Source of the DNA: Candidatus Auribacterota bacterium
GTDB lineage: Bacteria > Auribacterota > JAFGBW01
Assembly: GCA_016932965.1 (NCBI GenBank)
Contig: JAFGBW010000207.1
Coordinates: 1-10,165 of the forward strand
Reading direction: 5' to 3'
Length of the DNA: 10,165 nt
Part shown: positions 1 to 7,766 of the stretch, one piece after another
Position numbering within the stretch: the stretch's first letter is position 1
Layout: each line of letters starts with the position of its first letter
Translations under genes and position numbers: made by a program
Notes under the pieces: generated by a model
The model's input: the letters and a program-made list of their open reading frames with translations, nothing else
The model's database searches: none
Told to the model about the DNA's origin: nothing

Positions 1-1739
1 CTGAGTTTAAAAAACACAGGCCGGCCATGGGGGCAGGAATAAGGGTTTTCGCACTGAAAAAGCTCATTTACCAGCTTTTCCTGTTCTGTTGAAGATAAAG
101 AGTCACCGAACATGACAGACTGCCGGCAGACACCCCGGACGAGTTTTTCCATTGCAGGTTCAGCGGAAGAAGAATCCCGCAAATAGGCGGACAGTCCCAG
201 AAAATAATCCTGCAATTTTTTCTCATTCAATTCAGAAGGCATGGCATCCACTTTAAACGTATTTTTTCCGAACAGCTCAATGGAAAAACCCAATTGGTTC
301 AATTGATCCCGGTTTTCCTCCAGAATTTCCGCATCTTCAGGCGCAAAGGAAAGCACCTGGGGAACCAGTAAATACTGGGCCGCCACAGGACCTGTTTCCC
401 GGGATTTCAATAATTTTTCATACAGCACCCTTTCATGGGCGGCGTGCTGGTCCAGGACAGCCATGGCATCCGCCATCTGCAGAATCAAATAGCGGTTTTT
501 TATCTGGCCGATCAAAATAGGCTCTGTTTTATCCAAAGGGATTTCCCTCAGCGGCTCTTTTTGGGAAACAAAATCACCATGTAAAGGAAGCTTCCCGGAA
601 GAAAGAATATCCGGACCAGCGGCCTGTTTTATTTCTCCGTGTGAAACAGGATGCTGTCCGTACACATCCGTGAGTAAATCTTCCTTGTTCAGCGGAACAT
701 TCACTGCAGCCAGGGGAAAAGATTCCAACGTCCCTGGCATAGAGAGGCTGACTTTTTTTGACAGGGCAGCGGTAAAAGCCTTCAGACAGGCCGTGATGAT
801 TTCCCCTTCATTTCTAAAACGGACCTCCAGTTTTGCCGGATGCACATTCACGTCCACCAAAGACGGTTCCACTTCCAGTAAAAGCACGACTGTAGGAAAA
901 AAACCGCCCGGGATCTTATCCTTATAAAACTTGGAAATAATGAAATTCAGGGTGGCATTCTGTACCAGGCGTTTATTGATAAAAGTTCTGATACCCGTCC
1001 GGTCCCTCCTGGTATTGGAAGGTTCCGTGATCAATCCCTGAACGGTTCCATGTTCAAAATGCCAATTCAAAAGACAGGAGGATTGCATGAACTCGTCTCC
1101 GTAGATTTCAAATAACCGGTCAGCCAATTTGGCCCTGGCGGTATTTTCCCATGATATTCTTCCATCCTGAATAAAACGGAACGTGATGGAGGGATGCGCA
1201 AGGGAAAAAGCCTGGATCCAGGTAAGAACCCTTTTATTTTCCGTGGAATCGGTCTTTAAAAATTTAAGCCTGGCAGGAAGATTAAAAAAAAGGTTCTCCA
1301 CCGTGACCTGGGTTCCTTTTTCAAAAACCGAGCTTTCAACTCCTTGTATTTTTCCGCCCGATGAACGCAATTGATATGCCTCCTGCTGAGACGGACTTTT
1401 ACTCAACAGAGTTAAATGGGATACAGATGCAATGCTGGGCAAAGCCTCACCGCGGAATCCATAGGACGAAATGCAATCCAAATCCTGGGCACTTTTTATT
1501 TTGGATGTGGCAAAACGCTGCAGCGATTTCTCCAGGTTCACCCGGTCCATTCCGCAGCCGTTGTCCGTCACCCGGAGGAAAGTCCTGCCGCCGTCTTTGA
1601 CTTCAACGGTGATCAAATCCGCTCCGGCATCAATGGCGTTCTCAACCAGTTCCTTCACAACGGAAGCCGGCCGTTCGATGATTTCGCCGGCGGCAATCTG
1701 GTCAACAACCACATCCGGCAGGATTTGTATCGGGTTCAT
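1..1739 (-). CDS. mutL: DNA mismatch repair protein MutL, endonuclease type (3' end outside window)
   Basis: MutL is the GHKL-family ATPase that couples MutS mismatch recognition to strand incision. 579 codons are visible and the frame runs off the window edge just after the C-terminal CPHGRP motif (569-574), so probably only a few to a few tens of residues are missing. The N-terminal ATPase motifs are intact: IAAGE (15-19), catalytic Glu33 in ENAIDAGA, DNGCGM (59-64), GFRGEAL (94-100) and the HPAKLEVRF loop with Lys303. A variable linker (about 335-405) leads to the dimerisation/nuclease domain with DQHAAHERVLYE from Asp430, matching the DQHA-x2-E-x4-E metal site. Cys538 and the CPH cluster fit the zinc/metal site. 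This motif marks MutLs that nick DNA themselves, in organisms without MutH. The ATG is favoured because MNPIQILPD is a typical MutL N-terminus; its Shine-Dalgarno is weak. It lies downstream of ychF on the same strand. Confidence 0.97.
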   Translation of the reverse strand, partial: MNPIQILPDVVVDQIAAGEIIERPASVVKELVENAIDAGADLITVEVKDGGRTFLRVTDNGCGMDRVNLEKSLQRFATSKIKSAQDLDCISSYGFRGEALPSIASVSHLTLLSKSPSQQEAYQLRSSGGKIQGVESSVFEKGTQVTVENLFFNLPARLKFLKTDSTENKRVLTWIQAFSLAHPSITFRFIQDGRISWENTARAKLADRLFEIYGDEFMQSSCLLNWHFEHGTVQGLITEPSNTRRDRTGIRTFINKRLVQNATLNFIISKFYKDKIPGGFFPTVVLLLEVEPSLVDVNVHPAKLEVRFRNEGEIITACLKAFTAALSKKVSLSMPGTLESFPLAAVNVPLNKEDLLTDVYGQHPVSHGEIKQAAGPDILSSGKLPLHGDFVSQKEPLREIPLDKTEPILIGQIKNRYLILQMADAMAVLDQHAAHERVLYEKLLKSRETGPVAAQYLLVPQVLSFAPEDAEILEENRDQLNQLGFSIELFGKNTFKVDAMPSELNEKKLQDYFLGLSAYLRDSSSAEPAMEKLVRGVCRQSVMFGDSLSSTEQEKLVNELFQCENPYSCPHGRPVFFKL

Positions 1740-1769
1740 AATAGAAAATCCGCTGCTAATATTTTAATC

Positions 1770-1862
1770 CGCGAAATGCACTAAAAACACGAAAATTTTT
1801 TCCGGTTTCGCTTCGAAAAATAATACGGAATTCATTTTTTCGTGCGTTTCGTGATTTTCGTG
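1770..1862. repeat. Fold-back element of 9-bp CACGAAA-type units
   Basis: The mutL-ychF gap contains two arms of three 9-bp units each, in opposite orientation. The left arm has CGCGAAATG (1770-1778), CACTAAAAA (1779-1787) and CACGAAAAT (1788-1796). The right arm, read on the minus strand, has CACGAAAAT (1862-1854), CACGAAACG (1853-1845) and CACGAAAAA (1844-1836). The arms match at about 20 of 27 positions. The spacer has nested inverted repeats: TTCCG (1800-1804) with CGGAA (1826-1830), and TTTCG-CTT-CGAAA (1806-1818). From memory, CACGAAA-rich intergenic repeats recur in many environmental bacterial genomes, but their function is not known to me. It could act as a 3' structure for ychF or a leader structure for mutL. 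No coding signal was seen in this gap. Confidence 0.7.
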
Positions 1863-1887
1863 GTTTCTATTCCTATTCTTAAAACAA

Positions 1888-2979
1888 CTAAACATTGAAC
1901 CGGAAAACACAGACATCCCCGTCCTCTAACTCGTAGGTTTTGCCTTCCAGCCTTAAAAGTCCCCTGTTTTTGGCTTCTGCATAACTTTTACAATCTGCCA
2001 AATCCTTATATTTGACGACTTCCGCTGCGATAAACCCCCGTTCAAAATCCGTATGAATAACCCCGGCTGCCTGGGGAGCCTTGGTGCCTTTTCTGACTGT
2101 CCAGGCACGGACCTCTTTCTCCCCGGCCGTTAAAAAAGTGATTAACCCCAAAAGGGAATACACTTCTTTAATTAAAAGATATCTTCCTGGAATTTTCAGA
2201 CCTACACTCTCCAGATACGCGGACCGTTCCTCTTCAGGGAGGTCTGTTAACTCGCATTCAAATTTCCCGCTGATGACGATCACAGCGGATTTTTCCTGCT
2301 GCGCGTACTCCATTACTTTTTTAGCTTTTTCCCCGCCATGGGGGAGGAGATTTTCCGAAACATTCGCCACATAAAGGACCGGTTTCTGGGTCAACAGGGC
2401 CAGATCCTTTATGAGGGCTTTTTCATTATCATCCAGATCCAGCTTCCTCACGGGGACACCCTGATCCAGGGCCTCCTTGACTTTTTTATAGACCGGAAAA
2501 TGGGTTTTGGCCTCTTCATCCTGATGGATGAGTTTTTCATATTTGGAATACCTTTTCCCTATTGTTTCCATGTCCTTGAAAATCAGTTCCATGTTGATGA
2601 CTTCAATATCGCGCAATGGATCCACGCTCCCGTTGACATGAACGATATTATCGTCTTCAAAACAGCGGACAATATGACAGACGGCGTCCACTTCCTTGAT
2701 ATGACCTAAAAATTGGTTGCCCAGACCTTCCCCCTGGGAGGCCCCTTTGACCAGCCCGGCGATATCGGAAAATTCCACGGTTGTGGGAATGGTTTTTTTG
2801 GGTTTAAAAATCTCCGTGAGGATATCCAGTCTTTCATCAGGGACGATCACCTGTCCCTGGTTGGGATCAATGGTACAAAAAGGGTAATTGGCGATTTCCG
2901 CCCCGGCGCCGGTTATCGCCTTGAAAATGGTTGACTTACCCACATTGGGAAGCCCAACCACTCCGCACTTTAAAGACAT
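1888..2979 (-). CDS. ychF: YchF/Ola1-family redox-regulated ATPase/GTPase
   Basis: YchF is a universally conserved TRAFAC P-loop NTPase of the Obg superfamily. It binds ribosomes and is linked to translation and oxidative-stress responses. The product is 363 residues, the usual length for the family. The G domain starts with GLPNVGKST (Walker A/G1, 9-17), and the G3 region reads [20 protein letters not shown]. The G4 motif is NVSE (206-209) rather than NKxD, the hallmark of YchF proteins that prefer ATP over GTP. A helical insertion (about 130-200) interrupts the G domain. The C-terminal TGS domain contains [19 protein letters not shown] and ends [11 protein letters not shown], a classic YchF terminus. 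The start is fixed by the motif spacing and by a strong Shine-Dalgarno. The gene is intact with a TAG stop. It is followed at 148 bp by mutL. Confidence 0.98.
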   Translation of the reverse strand: MSLKCGVVGLPNVGKSTIFKAITGAGAEIANYPFCTIDPNQGQVIVPDERLDILTEIFKPKKTIPTTVEFSDIAGLVKGASQGEGLGNQFLGHIKEVDAVCHIVRCFEDDNIVHVNGSVDPLRDIEVINMELIFKDMETIGKRYSKYEKLIHQDEEAKTHFPVYKKVKEALDQGVPVRKLDLDDNEKALIKDLALLTQKPVLYVANVSENLLPHGGEKAKKVMEYAQQEKSAVIVISGKFECELTDLPEEERSAYLESVGLKIPGRYLLIKEVYSLLGLITFLTAGEKEVRAWTVRKGTKAPQAAGVIHTDFERGFIAAEVVKYKDLADCKSYAEAKNRGLLRLEGKTYELEDGDVCVFRFNV

Positions 2980-2986
2980 CTTGCTT

Positions 2987-2996
2987 CTTCCTTCCT
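2987..2996 (-). promoter_or_regulatory. Ribosome binding site of ychF
   Basis: Reading the minus strand, AGGAAGGAAG ends 7 nt before the ychF ATG, a strong and well-spaced Shine-Dalgarno. It confirms the start and shows that this genome uses standard SD initiation, which makes the SD-poor macB start notable. Confidence 0.75.
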
Positions 2997-3023
2997 AATA
3001 GATGATAGATAAAACAAAATCCT

Positions 3024-3052
3024 ATTTTATCATCATTTCCTTAAACGACCAA
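3024..3052 (-). promoter_or_regulatory. Candidate sigma70 promoter for ychF (and possibly mutL)
   Basis: On the minus strand, TTGGTC (3052-3047) is followed after 17 nt by TAAAAT (3029-3024). The -10 matches consensus at 5 of 6 positions; the -35 at only 3 of 6. The transcript would start about 40 nt upstream of the ychF ATG. The -10 overlaps one arm of a perfect 7-bp inverted repeat, GATAAAA (3008-3014) with TTTTATC (3025-3031), which could be an operator or chance in AT-rich DNA. Confidence 0.35.
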
Positions 3053-3104
3053 GTTTGAATTACAATGCGCTTTTATAAATCAAGAAATATAAAATAATTA
3101 ATTT

Positions 3105-3314
3105 TTAGACAGGATATTAAATACCTATCCTCTCGTTTATTTTTACAAGGTAAAATTGATGAAAAACCCCGATTTTTCCCTTTCTCATAAACGTTTGAAG
3201 AAGACACTAATTGCTAAAAAATATACGAAGCCAATGATTTTTTCAGTAAAGTTTGTATCAGCCATGCTCCTAACTTGTTATCCCCAGCGTGTCCATCCTG
3301 TTAATCCTGTCTAA
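3105..3314. repeat. 210-bp segment with perfect 11-bp inverted ends (MITE-like candidate)
   Basis: TTAGACAGGAT at 3105-3115 is the exact reverse complement of ATCCTGTCTAA at 3304-3314. The right end is part of the dispersed ATCCTGT repeat. The segment contains a 51-codon ORF whose TAA is formed by the right end. It could be a small non-autonomous element, or two copies of the dispersed repeat lying in opposite orientation, the left one degenerate. No convincing target-site duplication is visible in the AT-rich flanks. Confidence 0.35.
3159..3314 (+). CDS. Small hypothetical ORF, 51 aa, possibly a truncated gene
   Basis: An ATG at 3159 is preceded by AAGG (3147-3150) at 8-nt spacing, a usable Shine-Dalgarno. 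The ORF runs 51 codons to the TAA at 3312-3314. The product has a basic N-terminal part (KRLKK, AKKYTK) followed by a short hydrophobic stretch, MIFSVKFVSAMLLTCYP, which resembles a signal or membrane segment with a Cys but no good lipobox. The last residues, HPVNPV, are encoded by the dispersed ATCCTGT repeat. It may therefore be the 5' remnant of an exported-protein gene cut by repeat insertion, or a chance ORF. No family is recognised. Confidence 0.25.
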   Translation: MKNPDFSLSHKRLKKTLIAKKYTKPMIFSVKFVSAMLLTCYPQRVHPVNPV

Positions 3315-3321
3315 TGAATTC
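3292..3321 (+). repeat. Dispersed ATCCTGT repeat, copy 1
   Basis: Two 9-bp units, ATCCTGTTA (3295-3303) and ATCCTGTCT (3304-3312), followed by AATGAATT. It matches the copy at 9946-9975 at 27 of 30 positions in the same orientation. Both copies are intergenic and lie upstream of, or between, genes. Similar ACAGGATTAACAGGAT words are, as I recall, scattered through many environmental genomes. Confidence 0.75.
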
Positions 3322-3399
3322 CCTTTTACCTTCACATACAAACGCCAAACTCATCATATCTTTTTCCGAAAAAATTGTAACAAGATACCTCTCAGCGGG

Positions 3400-3428
3400 T
3401 TGACTCCTGAAGCGATAAATGGTATTAT
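3400..3428 (+). promoter_or_regulatory. Sigma70-like promoter for the large kinase-like gene
   Basis: TTGACT (3400-3405) and TATTAT (3423-3428) are separated by exactly 17 nt. Each hexamer matches consensus at 5 of 6 positions. The predicted transcript starts near 3435, giving a leader of about 25 nt with AAAAGG (3441-3446) before the ATG at 3460. This decides the start: the upstream in-frame GTG at 3289 lies before the promoter and inside a dispersed repeat. Confidence 0.65.
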
Positions 3429-3459
3429 CCTATATGACAGAAAAGGTAATTGCATCTTC

Positions 3460-6400
3460 ATGAACAGAAAAAAGATAACTTATATCTGCATCCTGGTATT
3501 GGGTCTGATCCCCCCGCCCGTAAGTGCCTCGGATTGCCGCTCTTTCTCATTGAGTCCGAGGTCCATGCTTCAGGACCTTTTCCTTCGTCTCAGTGAAACC
3601 CAAACAGATGAAAGTGAACGATTGAAAGTGGAGCAGGAATACGGCGGCCTCATTGTGCCGGAGGTGAAATCCATTCTTCTGGGGCTTGGTTCCTACACCA
3701 TAGAGGAAAGTTTAGATAATGAACAAGATGACATTCCGGTTAATATTGAAGTGAGCGATGAGGCTCACGATGCTGAAATTGAAAGAAATGCGGATCATAT
3801 CAGTTTGATGAATTACCTTCATGGAAGAGCGGAAAAAATTATAAAAGCGGGCAACTGCTCTTTTGACATGGAAAAAATGTATGAACAATTGAAGCAGATT
3901 CATCGGGCCAATCTCCGCATGGCTGCTGAAATGAAATGCCTGATCGACATGACCAATCCCTCAATCGATTTCACCTCCGACTTATACGGTGAATTTCGTG
4001 AAATATCCGGCCATATTGAAAGAGGGGGATATCAAAGGACCTATTATAAAGTTCTGAAAGATTATTATTCTCCTGCCACAGAAGAAGGGGACATTGCAGA
4101 ACAGATTGATCCTCAGATCTGGGAGAGATTACAAAGCCGTGGATGGGTAAAAATCATCAATGGCATCACCGTATTCACCCGGAATTTCACTGATGATGAG
4201 CTCCTTCAAATAGATGAAGCTTTAACAGGGATGGCTGTTCCTGATCTTCAGGGCCAAAAGGAGCTGCTCATGCAGGCCATTTTGTATCTTCAGAAAAAAA
4301 GAAACAGCAAGGCTCCTTCCAGGTTGTACATGAGCCGGCTGCTGGAATCCTCCAATCTGTCCCTGAACGGCCTGAGCAATATACTCACTGAAGTCATGAG
4401 GGCCTCTTCAAAGGTTAAAGCACATGCCACTGCAGACGAGAGACGGAATGAAATCTATAAAGCCCTGGGCCGGCTTTTAGCCGCCTATTTTTCCCAATCC
4501 GAGGACATGAAACACTGGAAGTTCGAATATGATGAGGTCCAGCGCAGGGTGAATGTGACGTTTGATAAGCCCGAACCCTATAACATGGGGGAAATCACCA
4601 TGTCATTCGCTTCCACGGAGCAGCCCGCTGCGATGGAAATGAACCGTGCCATTTCCTATCCGGATTTTTTCAGTTTGATAGCGTCACTCCCTAACACGCC
4701 GGATAATCTTTATGAGCTCAACCACAACCTAAGAATGGATCTGCCGGACCGGTCTGCGGATGAGGAAGACTTGAGAAAACAGGAATGGCTCTCTGCCTGC
4801 TCCCGATCCTGTGCTGAACTCACAAATACCGATCCCGGCCAGATTCAAAACGAATTGGCATCCAATCCATGGTTAAATGCCCTGGAAGCTGAAGAAATCA
4901 TTACCGGAGGGGGAAAAGTCGTTCTGATTGTGAAAGTCCGGCCGGGCTGTTCCCTCACTCTCAAAGATCACAGGGGCAATCCCGTCACCAAATATGCCGG
5001 GGACCGCATGGTGCTCAATATTCCCAGATACGGGACAAATAATGATGCCATGCGCTGGGACGCTTTCCGCATGGAAGCCTACCGATCCATGCAGATTGAT
5101 ATCCCCGGAGTGATGAAAACAATCGGATACAGCGGGAATGTGCTTATCACAGAATACATAGAAGGACAACCGGTTGACCAGCAAATCGGCATTCCTTCCA
5201 TGGTACAGCACCTCGAACAGGCATACCGGGAACTAAATGAGCTGCAGAAACAGCTCAAGGAACAACCCAGGACAGATGACCCATCCGGAACAAAGAGTGA
5301 TTTATCCGCAAGGATAGAGAAAAAAAAGCAAGACCTTCAGGATTTCTGCGATATTTATCCGGTTCGAATGGCGGAAATGCTGCTGCAGCTGATCCTCAGC
5401 CTTCAGTATCTGCATGACGAACTGGGGCTGTCCCACAATGATCTGAAATGGGAAAACATTTATTTATCTTCATTCAAAGGATTGATGCAATGGCTGACTC
5501 TTTTTGATTTTGGCTCCATGGGCTATCATGACATTTATAACCCTTACGCGATCCAGGCCACTCCGCAGGATTTTTTTGCCAGTGAACTGGTGGTGAGATC
5601 GAGAAATACTTCTCCAACCAGCGACATGTTTCTGGTCGGACAGATCCTATTTCATCTTATTTCAGGAGAAAAATATTTCTGGGATAACTTCCTGATCAAA
5701 CTGTTTCATAAAATCAGGGATCAGAAAGGACAAACCGTCCTGGCCATGCCGAATGCCCATGGCAATTTTTTTGAACCCCAGGAATGGATGAGTCAAATCA
5801 TCAAACTGACCGTGAATCGTGCCGCAAGCATCCAGGACCTGATAGAAAGTTCACCCGGCATCAGCGATCTGATAAAAACGGACGAAGAAACGGATTTATG
5901 CAACCCGGACAAGTGGAGGGAATTATTCGCCCGATTGAGCGAAGAAGAACTCCGTCTTTTCATGGAACTGGGAGACTCTCCTTTAAAACAGGAAACAACT
6001 GACCCGAGAATCTTCGCTCATGCTAATCTTTACACTCTCCTGGAAAAGCTTGAGAAATTTCAGGAGCTTGAAAAAAGATTCCAGGATTCAATCCAGGCAA
6101 AACTGGATGCCCTTTATTTATTGAAAAACAGCGTTCCGGAAGCCTTCAAACAAAGGGAGGCGAAGTTAACCCAGCTCTATGAAACTCATCTGTCTTTTCT
6201 GAATGATACACAGCAGCGGAACTCAATCCTTTTTGCAGGGAAACCTGTCTTCCTCGACGGCCCGGAACCGGCCTTAAAAGCCCAAATCCAGTATTTTCTG
6301 AACTCAACCCATAACATGACTCCTTTTACCCTTCTTTATTATGCCATGGAAAACACCCATAAGCCTCTTATTCAGCAAACGATTGAAGAAATCATCTCAG

Positions 6401-7641
6401 AAAAAGAACGCCCGCTGTATTCCAGGGCCCATATCACGGTTCAGAAAGAACTTGAACTCCGAAGCACGGTTGGACAATTCACAGCATCCACAGCGGATCT
6501 TCAACAACAGATGACCGCGCTTGAAAGCGCAGCCCCCGCCCTGCTGAAAAAATGGGGGGAACATTACCAGGTGACGGATGATGCGACAGAACGGGACGGG
6601 GTCCAGGACCAGTTCAAAGACGTTTTTTCCCTTTATCAAAAATGTTCACAGTCCTATCAGGAAGCCATGAATAATGTTGTGAGGACACTTGAACAGGCAT
6701 TCAATCAGATCATCGATCCCCAGGTACAGGCAGCCTTTTCTCAAACTGAAAGTAACCGCCTGGCAGAACTGATGGTCAGATTATCGGAAGCTTCAGCAGC
6801 CCTTCGGACTGCAACGGAAAAAGTCCGATCCTTCAGCATCGAATCCGCTGAATTAAGTGCAATCCTCAACCTCCAGGAAGCCTTGTTATCCGGTTTCAGC
6901 AAAGCAGCCCTGGCTTTTGGAGACCAACTGGATATTGAAATGAAAGTCGCCTCAAGGCTGACCATGACTTTTGACAATAATCCGCAGATGCAGCTGATCC
7001 ATTCTGTAATCCGGCACCTGTTGCGCAATGAGCCGGAAAAGAAAGATGCGGCTGCCTCACGCGTTGTGTATGACCTGATTGCCTATCTGACCCGTGGGAA
7101 TGCCTCCCGCATGCTGCAGATCAGAGAACCGGACGGAACCCCATCCGGACAAGATCAAACTCTTTTTGATTTGATCAAAAAATTCGGCCTGGTCCATGTG
7201 GTCATGAGCGATCCCTGGGGAGGGCATCCATACAAGGTCAAACCCCAGATTGAATTCAAATCCCTTTCGAATCCACATCAGCCGGGGCCTCCCAGTCAGA
7301 TCAGAAAATTTTCCGAACTATTCGCCGCAGAAGTAGCCAGACTGCACCTGACTTTAAAGAAAAGGATAGAAAAAGCGTCCCTGGATATTGAACAGAGAAC
7401 GGATCTGGCAGACGATGCTGCAAAGGACAGAGAAGAAGTAAGAATTAAAACGGAATGGAGTCTGACCGACGATGAAGAAAAATTCAAACGATTGTGGAAA
7501 GATGTGTACGGCATAACGGTTGAAGAATGGGAAGATTCCACTGCCAAAAAACTGGGCATGATAATATTAAGGCCCTCCTTTGAGCCTGTGTCGCGGCGAA
7601 CGCTAAGGCCTCCAAACCTTGTACCGCTCAGATCAGCCTGA
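3460..7641 (+). CDS. Large predicted exported protein with a divergent Hanks-type kinase domain
   Basis: The 1393-residue product starts at the ATG giving MNRKK, a hydrophobic core (about 6-18) and PPPVSAS, a typical signal peptide likely cut after residue 24 or so; no lipobox or other membrane segment is seen. Residues 30-475 are mostly helical and unrecognised. A protein-kinase fold spans about 480-760: N520 at the beta-3 Lys position, alpha-C Glu539, hinge TEYIEG (564-569), a charged coiled-coil-like insert (581-628), catalytic loop HNDLKWEN (659-666; Asp661, Lys663, Asn666), DFG (683-685), ATP/ASE (700-702, 707-709) and alpha-F SDMFLVG with Asp722. HRD is HND and no clear glycine loop is visible. 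Residues 760-1393 are helical with coiled-coil-like stretches (e.g. 858-889). The kinase fold is well supported; activity is not. Substrate, partners and role are unknown. No homologous neighbour clarifies its job. Confidence 0.85.
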   Translation: MNRKKITYICILVLGLIPPPVSASDCRSFSLSPRSMLQDLFLRLSETQTDESERLKVEQEYGGLIVPEVKSILLGLGSYTIEESLDNEQDDIPVNIEVSDEAHDAEIERNADHISLMNYLHGRAEKIIKAGNCSFDMEKMYEQLKQIHRANLRMAAEMKCLIDMTNPSIDFTSDLYGEFREISGHIERGGYQRTYYKVLKDYYSPATEEGDIAEQIDPQIWERLQSRGWVKIINGITVFTRNFTDDELLQIDEALTGMAVPDLQGQKELLMQAILYLQKKRNSKAPSRLYMSRLLESSNLSLNGLSNILTEVMRASSKVKAHATADERRNEIYKALGRLLAAYFSQSEDMKHWKFEYDEVQRRVNVTFDKPEPYNMGEITMSFASTEQPAAMEMNRAISYPDFFSLIASLPNTPDNLYELNHNLRMDLPDRSADEEDLRKQEWLSACSRSCAELTNTDPGQIQNELASNPWLNALEAEEIITGGGKVVLIVKVRPGCSLTLKDHRGNPVTKYAGDRMVLNIPRYGTNNDAMRWDAFRMEAYRSMQIDIPGVMKTIGYSGNVLITEYIEGQPVDQQIGIPSMVQHLEQAYRELNELQKQLKEQPRTDDPSGTKSDLSARIEKKKQDLQDFCDIYPVRMAEMLLQLILSLQYLHDELGLSHNDLKWENIYLSSFKGLMQWLTLFDFGSMGYHDIYNPYAIQATPQDFFASELVVRSRNTSPTSDMFLVGQILFHLISGEKYFWDNFLIKLFHKIRDQKGQTVLAMPNAHGNFFEPQEWMSQIIKLTVNRAASIQDLIESSPGISDLIKTDEETDLCNPDKWRELFARLSEEELRLFMELGDSPLKQETTDPRIFAHANLYTLLEKLEKFQELEKRFQDSIQAKLDALYLLKNSVPEAFKQREAKLTQLYETHLSFLNDTQQRNSILFAGKPVFLDGPEPALKAQIQYFLNSTHNMTPFTLLYYAMENTHKPLIQQTIEEIISEKERPLYSRAHITVQKELELRSTVGQFTASTADLQQQMTALESAAPALLKKWGEHYQVTDDATERDGVQDQFKDVFSLYQKCSQSYQEAMNNVVRTLEQAFNQIIDPQVQAAFSQTESNRLAELMVRLSEASAALRTATEKVRSFSIESAELSAILNLQEALLSGFSKAALAFGDQLDIEMKVASRLTMTFDNNPQMQLIHSVIRHLLRNEPEKKDAAASRVVYDLIAYLTRGNASRMLQIREPDGTPSGQDQTLFDLIKKFGLVHVVMSDPWGGHPYKVKPQIEFKSLSNPHQPGPPSQIRKFSELFAAEVARLHLTLKKRIEKASLDIEQRTDLADDAAKDREEVRIKTEWSLTDDEEKFKRLWKDVYGITVEEWEDSTAKKLGMIILRPSFEPVSRRTLRPPNLVPLRSA

Positions 7642-7702
7642 CCGGATATAGAGAAGGCACAGAGGGGGAAAGTGCCAGGGCAATCAAAAAAAGATCGATA
7701 AA

Positions 7703-7735
7703 GATTGCTTCTTCGCAAAGCCTCCTCGCAATGAC
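7703..7735. repeat. Dispersed ATTGCGAGGAGG-type palindromic repeat
   Basis: The 33-bp word begins GATTGCTTCTTCGC and ends CCTCCTCGCAATGAC. On the minus strand it starts GTCATTGCGAGGAGG and ends GAAGAAGCAATC. GATTGC (7703-7708) can pair with GCAAT (7728-7732) or with GCAATC upstream (7680-7685), giving alternative hairpins. This closely resembles the GTCATTGCGAG...GAAGCAATC repeat that I recall as common in many unrelated bacterial genomes. It sits in the convergent gap between the kinase-like gene and macB. The rest of the gap shows no gene. Confidence 0.65.
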
Positions 7736-7766
7736 AATGGGCACATGTATTTCAGATACACTACAC

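Noticed and set aside
1500-1520. MutL motif RFATSK with Phe where many bacterial MutLs have His
   Set aside because: As I recall, MLH1 proteins also carry Phe here (RFTTSK), so the change is tolerated and is not evidence of inactivity.
7585-7641. Repeat-like tail at the 3' end of the kinase-like gene (SRRTLRPPNLVPLRSA)
   Set aside because: The basic, Pro-rich tail differs from the acidic helical region before it and could derive from an inserted repeat. No second copy is in the window, so this cannot be supported.
7656-7676. GGCAC...GTGCC inverted repeat just after the kinase-like gene as its terminator
   Set aside because: The stem is only 5 bp with an 11-nt loop and no T-run follows.
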